From NCBI RefSeq assembly GCF_023168145.1, contig NZ_BQYK01000008.1:100704-164703 (forward strand): a stretch of 64,000 nucleotides of DNA. The letters are read 5' to 3'. The first letter of the stretch is position 1. Each line of letters opens with the position of its first letter. Positions 1 through 8,122 of this stretch are shown piece after piece. Both the position numbers and the translations under genes were made by a program. The DNA is from Sporosarcina sp. NCCP-2222. GTDB lineage: Bacteria > Bacillota > Bacilli > Bacillales_A > Planococcaceae. The notes under the pieces are model-generated. The model was not told the origin of the DNA, did no database searches, and worked only from the letters and a program-made list of their open reading frames with translations.

Positions 1-317
1 AACATGGCCCATCCGGCGAAAAAGCCTAAATGAGGATTGATCGCACGCTGTGTATATGTATAAGTGGACCCCGAAACAGGAAAAGCCGCAGCCATTCGTC
101 CGTAGCTATATGCCGAAAACATCATGGCGAACATTGCAACCAAATAAGATAGCGACAGCATCCCCCCTGTCAGCTCGGAAGCATAGCCATAAATATAAGC
201 CGGAGCGATTGGTGTCATAAAGGCGATTCCGTATATGACCAGGTCTCTCAGTTTCAGCACCCGCTTAAATTGCGGAGCCGCTTGATCTGTTGATGTATTT
301 TGCTGCATGATCGTCAT
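1..317 (-). CDS. APC-family amino acid permease, N-terminal part
   Basis: Only the first 105 codons are present; the gene runs off the left edge. The start ATG at 317 follows GAGG after 11 nt; a second ATG at 308 is in frame but worse placed. The protein begins with a short polar tail, then the first hydrophobic segments. The stretches FMTPIAPAYIYG and MAAAFPVSGSTYTYTQRA fit helices 1-3 of amino acid/polyamine/organocation permeases. It starts 22 nt after the upstream hydrolase gene, so both probably share the lysine-riboswitch leader. A lysine or lysine-derived substrate is therefore inferred, not shown. Family call is firm; substrate is not. Confidence 0.8.
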   Translation of the reverse strand, partial: MTIMQQNTSTDQAAPQFKRVLKLRDLVIYGIAFMTPIAPAYIYGYASELTGGMLSLSYLVAMFAMMFSAYSYGRMAAAFPVSGSTYTYTQRAINPHLGFFAGWAM

Positions 318-339
318 CTCGCCCGCTTCCTCTCTATCA

Positions 340-1053
340 TTAAACTAGAATTTCTTCTTGTAATTGTTCTTCAATCAACTGAAGTGTTTCTTCCGTGCTC
401 ATCACTTGGCAATAGATTTGATTCATGATCATAATCTCGGCATCATGCAATTGCTGTGTTGCTGCGGCACATGCATCTTCAACTAATATCACTTCAAAGC
501 CGGCATCTGCTAAACTGCGGACAGTGGAAGCGACACATTGATCCGTAACCACGCCTGTACATACAACCGTTTCAATGCCCATATTGCGAAGAAGGAATTC
601 ATAGTTGGTCCCGCTTAATACGCTGTCCGTTGTTTTATTTACGACAATCTCATCATCCAGCGGCTTCAGCTCCTCCACCATTTCAGCTCCCGGATCGCCG
701 ATTGGCAATAAAATATTGTTCCATCCCGGACGGCGCTGAACGGCTGAACGATCACGGCCGTCCTTATGATGGCATGCAATGCGGCCAAAGGTTACTTCCA
801 GTTGATTTCTACGGAAAAAGTCCAGCAGCTTTTTATTGTTTGGAACGACAATGTCATCAATCCGATCAAAGAAGTACTCCCATTTATCGAACATGCCGCG
901 TTCCCGTGCTAGTTTTGCATCCAAGCCATCGCGGCTGATAAATTGATGTTGCATATCAACAACCAACAAAGCGGTCTTTGCCGGATCGATAGTCATTTTC
1001 CCTTCCTCTGTCGGTGCGAACTCGTAGTACAAGGTTTGTTGGTTTTCCATCAT
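340..1053 (-). CDS. Isochorismatase-family cysteine hydrolase
   Basis: About 237 residues. ALLVVDMQHQFI gives the catalytic Asp near the start of the fold. CTGVVTDQCVASTVRSL carries the nucleophilic-Cys region, here GVVTDQCV, and the lysine is expected in between (NKTTDSVL). This is the layout of isochorismatase-like amidohydrolases such as N-carbamoylsarcosine or ureidoacrylate hydrolases. A start at 1053 (or the next codon, 1050) is chosen because GGAGG sits 5-8 nt upstream; the longer frame to 1089 has no ribosome binding site. It precedes the permease in one operon behind a lysine riboswitch, an unusual setting for this family. Substrate unknown. Confidence 0.85.
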   Translation of the reverse strand: MMENQQTLYYEFAPTEEGKMTIDPAKTALLVVDMQHQFISRDGLDAKLARERGMFDKWEYFFDRIDDIVVPNNKKLLDFFRRNQLEVTFGRIACHHKDGRDRSAVQRRPGWNNILLPIGDPGAEMVEELKPLDDEIVVNKTTDSVLSGTNYEFLLRNMGIETVVCTGVVTDQCVASTVRSLADAGFEVILVEDACAAATQQLHDAEIMIMNQIYCQVMSTEETLQLIEEQLQEEILV

Positions 1054-1108
1054 AGTTTCCTCCGTTTTCACAGCCGGTATCGACTGCATGATAGTTAATT
1101 TTAGAAAT

Positions 1109-1144
1109 ACAAAAAGGAGATTCTTTATGTGCTAAAGAATCTCC
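1109..1144 (-). terminator. Rho-independent terminator of the lysine riboswitch
   Basis: Read on the minus strand, an 11-bp perfect stem (GGAGATTCTTT / AAAGAATCTCC, 1116-1144) is followed by a T run (1111-1115). It lies between the riboswitch aptamer and the hydrolase start, where the expression platform is expected. Lysine binding would favour this terminator. Confidence 0.85.
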
Positions 1145-1223
1145 AAAGGCAATAAAAAAAGACTAGATCTTTCCAGAAGAACCGGAAATGATGCAGTCAT
1201 TCCAAATTCCTCGCCCTTTATCT

Positions 1224-1411
1224 CAAGTGGAGATAGCACAACTTAATAAATCGGCAAATTTATTAAGACAGTCCTGTAATTATTCATTACAGGCCCAGTA
1301 CATAATGGCGAGAACTCATTACATACTTCGGCGACATTTCCTTCTTCATAGCATCCACGTCTTCCCGGACTCCGCTATGCGCTAATAAATATCGCGCCTC
1401 TACCTCACCTG
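1224..1411 (-). promoter_or_regulatory. Lysine riboswitch (L-box) aptamer
   Basis: On the minus strand the segment shows the conserved blocks of the L-box in order: the GAGGTAGAGGCGCG entry, TCGCCGAAG, the GGGCCTG...CAGGACTGTC element, and closing CTATCTCCACTTG. The last block pairs with the first to form a P1 helix of about 12 bp (1400-1411 with 1224-1236, one bulge). Internal helices TTAATAAAT/ATTTATTAA and CCTGTAAT/ATTACAGG match the known arm layout. It resembles the B. subtilis lysC leader from memory; no covariance search was run. It controls the hydrolase/permease unit rather than lysC or lysA. Confidence 0.88.
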
Positions 1412-1448
1412 CGTAAGCAGCAGCGAGGTCTATTAAATTATAGGTTTC

Positions 1449-1478
1449 ATTCTAGTACTCGTTTCTAGCCTGTGTCAA
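1449..1478 (-). promoter_or_regulatory. Promoter of the riboswitch-controlled operon
   Basis: A perfect -35 TTGACA (1473-1478) and a -10 TAGAAT (1449-1454) are 18 bp apart on the minus strand, about 40 nt upstream of the aptamer. Confidence 0.7.
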
Positions 1479-1556
1479 TGGATTTTTTTATTACTCATTT
1501 AATTGCAAAGATAATAAACCCTTCCGAAGCTTGCAGTAGCAGGTATTTCAGATGTT

Positions 1557-1593
1557 AGAAGAGAGTACTAAAAATTTTCAAGCACTCTCTTCT
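1557..1593. terminator. Stem-loop downstream of the epimerase gene
   Basis: A 10-bp perfect inverted repeat AGAAGAGAGT / ACTCTCTTCT lies 18 nt past the epimerase stop. A clear T run is missing, so it is a probable transcript end or stabiliser rather than a textbook terminator. Confidence 0.5.
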
Positions 1594-1610
1594 TATCTCC
1601 GCAAAACTCC

Positions 1611-2726
1611 TCAATTCAGTTCAATCTTCACATAGTCACTTGTCAGTTTTTCAAGGATAGCTTCGTCCACCTCAATACCAAGGCCAGGACGTTCAGAAAG
1701 GTGGACAAAAGGAATTTGAAACTCGAATTGTGCCACGTCCTCGCTGAACATTAACGGACCGACAAGCTCATTGCTCTTAATCCGTTTTTTGGCTGTGGAT
1801 AAATGCAATCCAGCAGCTGATGCGATAGCAGATTCCACCATGGAGCCGACTTGGCATGTATACCCTGCCAGCTGAGCTTGGTGGACAATATGCGTAGCGG
1901 GATAAATACCTCCGCACTTCATTAGTTTGATATTAACCATATCAACTGCCCGTTTCACAGTGATTTCGTTCATTTCCTTGTCCCCATGAAGACCTTCATC
2001 AATCATGACCGGAATGGTCGTCTTTTGTTTGATTTCTGCTAAACCATCAATATCCGTTGCAATGACAGGCTGTTCAATCCAATCAATCTGGCAGTCGGTA
2101 ATTCGCTGAAGGACATACATCGTATCGGCACTTGTCTCCCAGCCTTGGTTGGCGTCGACTTTTAGCGCAATTTCATGTCCGACTGCTTCTCGAACCGCGC
2201 GGATGCGCTCTACATCAAGGCGTTTATCTGTCCCCACCTTCAGCTTCAAGGTCTTATACCCTTCTGCCACCGCCTGTTTCGCTTTTTCAGCCATTTCCTC
2301 CGGCGACAGAATGCTGATGACTTTTGGAAGCTCCAACTTGTCATAATACCGCCCGCCGAGCAAATTATAGACTGGCTGATTTGCCGCTTTTCCCATAAGA
2401 TCGTAGCAAGCGATATCCAATGCGGCTTTCGCAGTCGTCGCACCTAAGATCGTCTGATTCATCTTGTCATGGATTTTCTCGATGTCGAATGGATTTTCTC
2501 CGAGAATAACAGCTGCCAATGTCTTGCTCAGCACCGCGAAGACGCTTTCCCATGTTTCACCTGTTACATGCTCATCGGGCGTCCCTTCCCCGAATCCGAC
2601 AAGTCCATTGTCCGTTTGCAGTTTCACGACGATTGATGGCATGTCCTTGTACGTATGGTAACTGACAATGAACGGGTCATGAAGCGGAAGCCGGATTGCA
2701 TATACCTCGACTGATGTAATTTTCAA
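1611..2726 (-). CDS. Enolase-superfamily epimerase (dipeptide epimerase-like)
   Basis: 371 residues, full length for the muconate-lactonizing/mandelate racemase group. The catalytic KxK is K161/K163 in TLKLKVG; metal ligands are D191 (VDANQGW), E218 (WIEQP) and D243 (MIDEG); the opposing lysine is K267 in NIKLMKCGG. This pattern fits L-Ala-D/L-Glu (dipeptide) epimerases of the YkfB type and related N-acylamino acid racemases. It overlaps the upstream M20 amidohydrolase by 4 nt (ATGA), so the two are translationally coupled. The set suggests uptake, epimerisation and hydrolysis of a dipeptide or N-acyl amino acid. Exact substrate is inference. Confidence 0.85.
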   Translation of the reverse strand: MKITSVEVYAIRLPLHDPFIVSYHTYKDMPSIVVKLQTDNGLVGFGEGTPDEHVTGETWESVFAVLSKTLAAVILGENPFDIEKIHDKMNQTILGATTAKAALDIACYDLMGKAANQPVYNLLGGRYYDKLELPKVISILSPEEMAEKAKQAVAEGYKTLKLKVGTDKRLDVERIRAVREAVGHEIALKVDANQGWETSADTMYVLQRITDCQIDWIEQPVIATDIDGLAEIKQKTTIPVMIDEGLHGDKEMNEITVKRAVDMVNIKLMKCGGIYPATHIVHQAQLAGYTCQVGSMVESAIASAAGLHLSTAKKRIKSNELVGPLMFSEDVAQFEFQIPFVHLSERPGLGIEVDEAILEKLTSDYVKIELN

Positions 2727-3883
2727 TTCCCCGCCCCCTCTTTCATGTACTCCAACAGACTCGTTGTGAATAAATCAACACCTACGGAAAGCATCTCTTC
2801 ATCAATATCAAATTTAGGATGATGGTGTCCAAAAGGATGCGAGTCTTTACCGATTCCAATAAAAATATAAGATGCAGGGATTTCTGTTGAGTAATAGGCG
2901 AAATCCTCACTGCCCATAATCCCGTCGATTCGTTGCACCCGCTCTTCCCCTACTAGAGACTTTGCCTGCTTTTCCATAAATCCGGTCAAGCGGACATCAT
3001 TTAAGAGTGGGGGATCGCCATGTTCGTACGCCAGTTCATAGGCTGCACCGTGTGCATTGCAAATCCCTTCCACAATGGCTTCAAAACGTTTACGTATTAG
3101 GAACGACGTGTCTTTATTAAAATAACGGACCGTTCCGGAAGCTACTGCTGTGTCCGGGATGACATTATAATTGGACCCGGAATGTAACTCTCCGATACTG
3201 AGCACCGCTTCTTCCTTCGGATCCAGGCTGCGGCTCACAATCGTATGGAGCTGCGTGATGATCGTCGAAATAATTAAAGTCGGGTCGATGGTCTGCTGCG
3301 GCATCGAACCATGCCCGCCCTTGCCTTTAATTGTAAGGGAGAAGCGGTCGGCCCCTGCCATCGTCGCTCCTTCCCGTATGCCAATGACTCCTGACGGAAT
3401 GGGCTGCCATAAATGATAGCCGAATATCGCATCCATTCCTTCCAGAAGATTCGCCGCGACTAGTTCCATCGCGCCTCCCGGGAGTTCCTCTTCTGCGTGC
3501 TGGAAAATCAATAGAATTGTCCCGTTGATCTCTGCCTTTTTATTGACGAGCACTTTCGCCACGCCGAGAAGAATTGCCATATGTCCATCGTGACCACAAG
3601 CATGCATGACATTACTTGTTTTTGATGAAAACGGCAAACCGGTCTCTTCCTGAATCGGGAGGGCATCCATATCTGCACGGATTCCAACTACTTTGCCATC
3701 CCCGTCCCCTTTGATGATGCCGATAACGTCCTTCCCTGTCAGAGAAAAAGTATCGATGCCTAACTGATGAAGCTGCTGTGCAATATACGCTTTCGTTTCG
3801 CGCTCCTGATGGGAAAGCTCCGGATGCTGGTGCAAGTAACGTCGCTGTTCAATAACCCAATCCATTAATTCTTGTTGTTTCAA
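2723..3883 (-). CDS. M20-family amidohydrolase (aminoacylase/HipO-like)
   Basis: 386 residues. RADMDALP (about 70-77) and HACGHDGH (94-101) are the zinc-binding motifs, followed by the acidic HAEEELPGG block, typical of the M20D metal-dependent amidohydrolases acting on N-acyl amino acids or peptides. The start is TTG at 3883: AGAGGTGG precedes it by about 9 nt, and the next ATG (residue 7) lacks such a site. It follows the YfcC-type carrier by 26 nt and overlaps the epimerase, so it is the middle gene of a three-gene unit. Confidence 0.87.
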   Translation of the reverse strand: MKQQELMDWVIEQRRYLHQHPELSHQERETKAYIAQQLHQLGIDTFSLTGKDVIGIIKGDGDGKVVGIRADMDALPIQEETGLPFSSKTSNVMHACGHDGHMAILLGVAKVLVNKKAEINGTILLIFQHAEEELPGGAMELVAANLLEGMDAIFGYHLWQPIPSGVIGIREGATMAGADRFSLTIKGKGGHGSMPQQTIDPTLIISTIITQLHTIVSRSLDPKEEAVLSIGELHSGSNYNVIPDTAVASGTVRYFNKDTSFLIRKRFEAIVEGICNAHGAAYELAYEHGDPPLLNDVRLTGFMEKQAKSLVGEERVQRIDGIMGSEDFAYYSTEIPASYIFIGIGKDSHPFGHHHPKFDIDEEMLSVGVDLFTTSLLEYMKEGAGN

Positions 3884-3909
3884 AGCTTTTTTCCACCTCT
3901 TCCATCAAA

Positions 3910-5301
3910 TTATGAAAACCCGATTACATGGGCAATTGTTACGAAAATAGCACCTAAGACGTAATGAATGATGATTAATGGGAAAATCCATTTCACCCAT
4001 TTTGACCAGGGGATTCGTGCTAATGCAAGTCCCGCCATGAAGTACCCTGAGGTCGGGGTAAAGATATTCGATATTCCATCCCCAAACTGGAATGCCAGCA
4101 CAGCAGTTTGCCGTGTTACGCCGACCAAATCAGAGAGCGGTGCCATAATCGGCATCGTCAATGCGGCCTGCCCGCTTCCCGAAGGAATGATATAGTTTAA
4201 TAAACATTGGACAACATACATACCGAAAGCTGCAAGTACTGAAGGCAATTCGCCAATGGTGGAAGCAAATGCATGCAAGATCGTATCCATGATTGCGCCA
4301 TCCTGCAGCACAACGAGTATCGCATTTGCAATACCGACAACAAGCGCTCCCATGACAAGTACACGGCATCCTTCAATAAACGACTCGGCAATGGTATCGA
4401 ATTTCATCTTTCCGACAATCCCCATTACAATGCCCATTAATAAAAACAGACCTGCGATTTCAGTCAGATACCATCCATATTTGATGACTCCGACTGCGAG
4501 TCCGACCAATGTTGCAAGCAGAATCAAAAAGATGATCTTATGGCGTGTCGTCATTTCTTCGACCACTGTAACCTTCTCAAAATCCTGCTCTGTCCCATAC
4601 AATACACTCTTCGTAGGATCCGCCTTCACTTTCTTCGCATATCGCATGACATACCAAATACTTACACTTAAGAAGATGACCCATAAAACAATACGGAATC
4701 CAAGCCCCGAGAAAATCGGTAGCTCTGCGATTCCTTGTGCAACTCCGACTGTAAACGGATTCATAAAAGCGGCGGTGAAGCCTGCAGAAGTTCCCAATAA
4801 CACGATGGCCGCCCCGACAAGGGAGTCGTAGCCGATCAGCACCATTAACGGCACAAGAATTGTAATGTATGGAATAGTTTCTTCCGCTAAACCTAGCATG
4901 GCTCCGGACAATGCAAAAAACGTCATCAAAATAGGAATCAGCCAATATTCCCTGCCGCTCATTTTCTTAGAAATTGTACCGACAGCAGCCGAAATGGCTC
5001 CCGTCGCATGTAAAATACCAAATGAACCGCCGACGATGAAAATATAAAAGATTATGCCGGCAGAGTTCAGCATCCCTTTATGAATTGCTTGAAATATGCC
5101 TAGAAAGCTAGTTGGCGATGATTCTACAAAATGATAGGTGCCATCCACTACAATGGTCCGGTTATTCTCATCCACCATCTTGTCGTATTCCCCCGCCGGT
5201 ACCAAATATGTTGCAATCGCTGCCAAAATAATAATGGAAAACAGGATAACATACACATGCGGTACATGGAACTTCCTTTTTACTTTCACTTGATCCCCCA
5301 T
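3910..5301 (-). CDS. YfcC-family membrane carrier (DcuC/ArcD-like)
   Basis: 463 residues with about 12 hydrophobic segments from residue 13 on. The N-terminus HVYVILFSIIILAAIATYLVPAGEY and the C-terminal NYIIPSGSGQAALTMPIM block are hallmarks of the YfcC family (C4-dicarboxylate/basic amino acid carrier clan). It should import the substrate of the two enzymes encoded downstream. A promoter with an overlapping dyad lies just upstream (5353-5398). Family call is good; substrate unknown, with a short peptide or acylated amino acid as the likely class. Confidence 0.85.
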   Translation of the reverse strand: MGDQVKVKRKFHVPHVYVILFSIIILAAIATYLVPAGEYDKMVDENNRTIVVDGTYHFVESSPTSFLGIFQAIHKGMLNSAGIIFYIFIVGGSFGILHATGAISAAVGTISKKMSGREYWLIPILMTFFALSGAMLGLAEETIPYITILVPLMVLIGYDSLVGAAIVLLGTSAGFTAAFMNPFTVGVAQGIAELPIFSGLGFRIVLWVIFLSVSIWYVMRYAKKVKADPTKSVLYGTEQDFEKVTVVEEMTTRHKIIFLILLATLVGLAVGVIKYGWYLTEIAGLFLLMGIVMGIVGKMKFDTIAESFIEGCRVLVMGALVVGIANAILVVLQDGAIMDTILHAFASTIGELPSVLAAFGMYVVQCLLNYIIPSGSGQAALTMPIMAPLSDLVGVTRQTAVLAFQFGDGISNIFTPTSGYFMAGLALARIPWSKWVKWIFPLIIIHYVLGAIFVTIAHVIGFS

Positions 5302-5352
5302 TGGTTTCCCCCCATTTTTTATACGTCGGTATATAGACGCTAACTTGGAACA

Positions 5353-5398
5353 ATACTATCGAAAATTAAAAAAATAGTCAATAACTATTTTGACTATT
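5353..5398 (-). promoter_or_regulatory. Promoter with overlapping operator-like dyad for the YfcC-M20-epimerase operon
   Basis: On the minus strand -35 TTGACT (5376-5381) and -10 TAGTAT (5353-5358) are 17 bp apart. An inverted repeat AATAGTCA (5373-5380) / TGACTATT (5391-5398) overlaps the -35 box. It is a good candidate site for the regulator encoded immediately upstream. Confidence 0.65.
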
Positions 5399-5434
5399 TT
5401 AAATCGAGGGACCCTTTTATTTTTTTCAACACTA

Positions 5435-6742
5435 TCAATCAGGAAGATCTAATCGATACACGGCTCGCGGACGACCATTCTGATAAGGCTGCTCTTCTCC
5501 GATGACTTGCAGCCAGCCAACGTCCATGTACTTCTTTAACATTCTCTCAGCGCTCCGCTTTGTAATTCCGAAATAATCGGCTATGTCACTAGACGTAAAA
5601 CGGTTTAGCGGTCTGGATTTTTGAAATTGAATCATTTTGATTACATTCGTCACACTAATTTTAAGTGTTTTCGCTAATTGGATAATCTGTTCATCATCTG
5701 TTAATAAGACATACTGTTCCTTCGCTGCTTGCGGATTAATAACCATCTTATCTTCTGAAACGACAATAAAGGAATGTGACGATTCTTGCTTTTGGGCATA
5801 CGATAACGCAATCGTAGCGTTATTCTTCGCATCCACAAGTGTCATGCCAAATCCGGATCCGAGATGCAGGTAAACGGATAATTGATCAGCAATGGAGAAA
5901 ACAGGATGTAGCAGTTCCTGGTGCTCCATCAGAAATTCGATGCCTCCCTTTGTTCCATAAAAAACAAACGATTGTTTCGTTAGCTGCTGTACGGTTCCAT
6001 TGACTTGCTTGGACAATTCCTGCAAGCCACTGAAGAGGGGCTCCATTTCTTCTGGAGAAAGCTCATGTTCTGTATTTTGAAATGAAATGGACATCGTACT
6101 GACCGCCACTTGTGAAAGCTCTGTTTTTTGAAGAAGCCCCTTATGTTTGGCATCCTTCAAAGCATCTAAGATCGTCTTTTCGGCATCCACCATCCGCAAA
6201 CACGGCAACCCTTGATTGACTAAATGATCGTATACCGCATGAATGCTCGTAATTGCAAGATCTGTTTTCCCAGCGTTCCACAATTCCAGATGGAAATCTA
6301 AAATCGGCTTCATCTGGAAAGCCATGCTTTTATCCGTTTTCACCCATGCAAAATCCTTCACATAAATCGGTTCTGGATCAATATGTAATTGCTCGATAAT
6401 AATATCCAAATTCTTGCGTTCCGGCAGATCAATCGAGATTCTATCCAGATCAGCAAGCCGATGGTGCACAACCGATAATAGTGTCAATGAAACATTCAGT
6501 TCATTATCGGCAATATAGACAGCCGGTTTATCAAAACTCCCGACCAGCCGTTCCGCATGTACATAGGGCAAGATGCCTGAAAATAAGTAGACATCACAAT
6601 GGCCTGCTTGTGGCAACAGCTCTCCCAAATCGTCAACGGTCCGATAGGGAAAGGCTTGTATTGCTATATTATCAATATGATCTTCATACCGTTTTACTAA
6701 GTTCACAGTCTCTTCCGATCCGAATAATGCAATGATAATCAA
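5435..6742 (-). CDS. Transcriptional regulator with C-terminal winged helix
   Basis: 435 residues from a TTG start at 6742, chosen because GGAGGGG lies 8 nt upstream; the longer frame to 6820 has no such site. The first 60 residues (IIIALFGSEETVNLVKRYED...) look like a response-regulator or ligand-sensing Rossmann-type fold. The C-terminus (FTSSDIADYFGITKRSAERMLKKY...) is a clear helix-turn-helix of the winged type used to read a DNA half-site. The middle 300 residues match no family I can name. It precedes the YfcC-M20-epimerase operon on the same strand and probably controls it through the dyad at 5373-5398. Confidence 0.7.
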   Translation of the reverse strand: MIIIALFGSEETVNLVKRYEDHIDNIAIQAFPYRTVDDLGELLPQAGHCDVYLFSGILPYVHAERLVGSFDKPAVYIADNELNVSLTLLSVVHHRLADLDRISIDLPERKNLDIIIEQLHIDPEPIYVKDFAWVKTDKSMAFQMKPILDFHLELWNAGKTDLAITSIHAVYDHLVNQGLPCLRMVDAEKTILDALKDAKHKGLLQKTELSQVAVSTMSISFQNTEHELSPEEMEPLFSGLQELSKQVNGTVQQLTKQSFVFYGTKGGIEFLMEHQELLHPVFSIADQLSVYLHLGSGFGMTLVDAKNNATIALSYAQKQESSHSFIVVSEDKMVINPQAAKEQYVLLTDDEQIIQLAKTLKISVTNVIKMIQFQKSRPLNRFTSSDIADYFGITKRSAERMLKKYMDVGWLQVIGEEQPYQNGRPRAVYRLDLPD

Positions 6743-7110
6743 TTGTCCAGCCCCTCCTTTATTGGTTTTATTTTTCAATTCACGCTCATCATAACTAATA
6801 AAGTAATGATGGTACCTCATTTGCTGCGTTTCCTTTTATTACTCAAATTACTCTCCATATCAACGTTTTCACGATGGATTTCTTTCTTCATTCGCCTCAA
6901 TGAAAAAGGTCAATTTACTATGTTGCACTTGACAATCTACCCAAAATAAAATCACACAACCATACAAGAGGAGACAATTCTTTGCCTCCTTGGCACGCAC
7001 TTATTGGAATCATAACACAACTCCAATACACTCCATGTTAGATTTACACAAATAGGTTGCGAATGATTTATGCAGTATGACTCATGATATGGAAAAGGAG
7101 AGTTTTCTAT
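6743..7110. other. Intergenic region between regulator and DUF3889 gene
   Basis: AT-rich promoter region for the divergent flanking genes. A short stem (CAAGAGGAG ... CTCCTTGG, about 6966-6993) and a TTGACA at about 6928 are visible, without a convincing paired -10. No coding sequence is supported. Confidence 0.5.
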
Positions 7111-7431
7111 ATGAAAAAAGTATTGATGAGCCTTGGGTTGTTGTTTCCACTTGCCCACACATTCTTTACCACACCCAGTTTTCAAGCTGAAACGCCTACC
7201 TACGCTAAATGGAGCCAAATCGCAATAAAAGAAACACAGGCTCGGTACCCAAATGTGAATATTGTGGACTACTTGCATATCGGAAGCACTTCTGAAGACG
7301 GATTGACCAAAGAACAATTCAAGCTTTGGCTGAAAGACGACAAACGAGAATTCGGTGTTTTCGTCACCATTACTTATTGGAATGAGACCGGAACACTAAA
7401 GGATATTGAATTCCGTGAAACAGATCGTTGA
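7111..7431 (+). CDS. Small secreted DUF3889-type protein
   Basis: 106 residues. The ATG at 7111 follows AAAGGAG after 10 nt; an upstream in-frame start at 7084 lacks a ribosome binding site and would spoil the signal peptide. Residues 1-24 form a signal peptide (MKKVLMSLGLLFPLAHTFF...QA). The remainder (PTYAKWSQIAIKETQARYP...FGVFVTITY) matches the small DUF3889 family of Bacillales exported proteins. Function unknown. Confidence 0.75.
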   Translation: MKKVLMSLGLLFPLAHTFFTTPSFQAETPTYAKWSQIAIKETQARYPNVNIVDYLHIGSTSEDGLTKEQFKLWLKDDKREFGVFVTITYWNETGTLKDIEFRETDR

Positions 7432-7471
7432 CAGTAAACTCGGCGCTTTTTATTAGAAAAACCAATAGAAA

Positions 7472-7499
7472 ATCCTGCTCAGGAAATCCTAAGCAGGAT
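7472..7499. terminator. Stem-loop between convergent genes
   Basis: ATCCTGCT / AGCAGGAT with an inner CAGG/CCT pairing lies between the DUF3889 gene and the convergent hypothetical gene. On the minus strand it is followed by TTTTC, a weak T run, so it most likely ends the minus-strand transcript. Confidence 0.55.
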
Positions 7500-7503
7500 G
7501 TGG

Positions 7504-7995
7504 TTAACACATAACAATCACTTGAGACGGGGTCGTTTGGGCAGGAATGCTCCTTGTCGTGGCACTATACACGACGATTAACTCCCGATTGCCCGGATTC
7601 CTAGTAAATGCCTGCCCATTCTCCAAAACAACTTTCGTTTGCCTCGACAAATTCAGCTTCAGCGTCCCTTTGCTGTTCACCAACTGGTTATCAAAATAAT
7701 CGACATCGACAAATTGGCCCGCTTGGTTTTTCGCCATGACCACCGCCCGATATTGCGGCGGATAAATGAACGGCACTGGCAAGTCTGCATCATAGAAGCC
7801 TGTTACCTGGTCGCCCACTTTCACTAACACATGATCCACAAAATAAGTGGAAGGCTCCACAACAAAATTAACAATCGATCGGTTTCTGTCCTCCACCGTA
7901 AACAATTTATAACACCCGGTCATCATATCATTCGGCCCCATCATGAAATCAGTAATCGCCGTCACTCTGCCGCTCACCGCTTGAAAATTCACCAT
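7504..7995 (-). CDS. Hypothetical protein, beta-rich
   Basis: 163 residues, not recognised. The composition is that of a beta protein with alternating hydrophobics (VSGRVTAITDFM, YKLFTVEDRNRSIVNFVVEP, VLVKVGDQVTGFYDAD). No signal peptide or membrane segment is seen. The pattern of a short conserved beta domain with a DRNRSIVNFVV strand recalls OB-like folds, but this is only an impression. It stands alone between the tandem array and the DUF3889 gene. Confidence 0.6.
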   Translation of the reverse strand: MVNFQAVSGRVTAITDFMMGPNDMMTGCYKLFTVEDRNRSIVNFVVEPSTYFVDHVLVKVGDQVTGFYDADLPVPFIYPPQYRAVVMAKNQAGQFVDVDYFDNQLVNSKGTLKLNLSRQTKVVLENGQAFTRNPGNRELIVVYSATTRSIPAQTTPSQVIVMC

Positions 7996-8122
7996 TTTAT
8001 TGCCTCCATCCTATCAATCATACGCCTAATTAGAATATGCTGATGCTTGCTTGGGTGTTCGCGGTATCGGGCGGCTGATTTTATTTGATGGCCGGAAGAA
8101 TATACAAGGGGTTTATTGGGCT

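Noticed and set aside
1188..1385. 65-codon + strand ORF between the hydrolase and the epimerase gene
   Set aside because: It lies antisense within the lysine riboswitch; its length is explained by conserved RNA structure and it has no ribosome binding site.
4256..4831. Long 191-codon + strand ORF opposite the YfcC-type carrier
   Set aside because: It is a reverse-strand shadow of a membrane protein gene, with low-complexity composition and no ribosome binding site.
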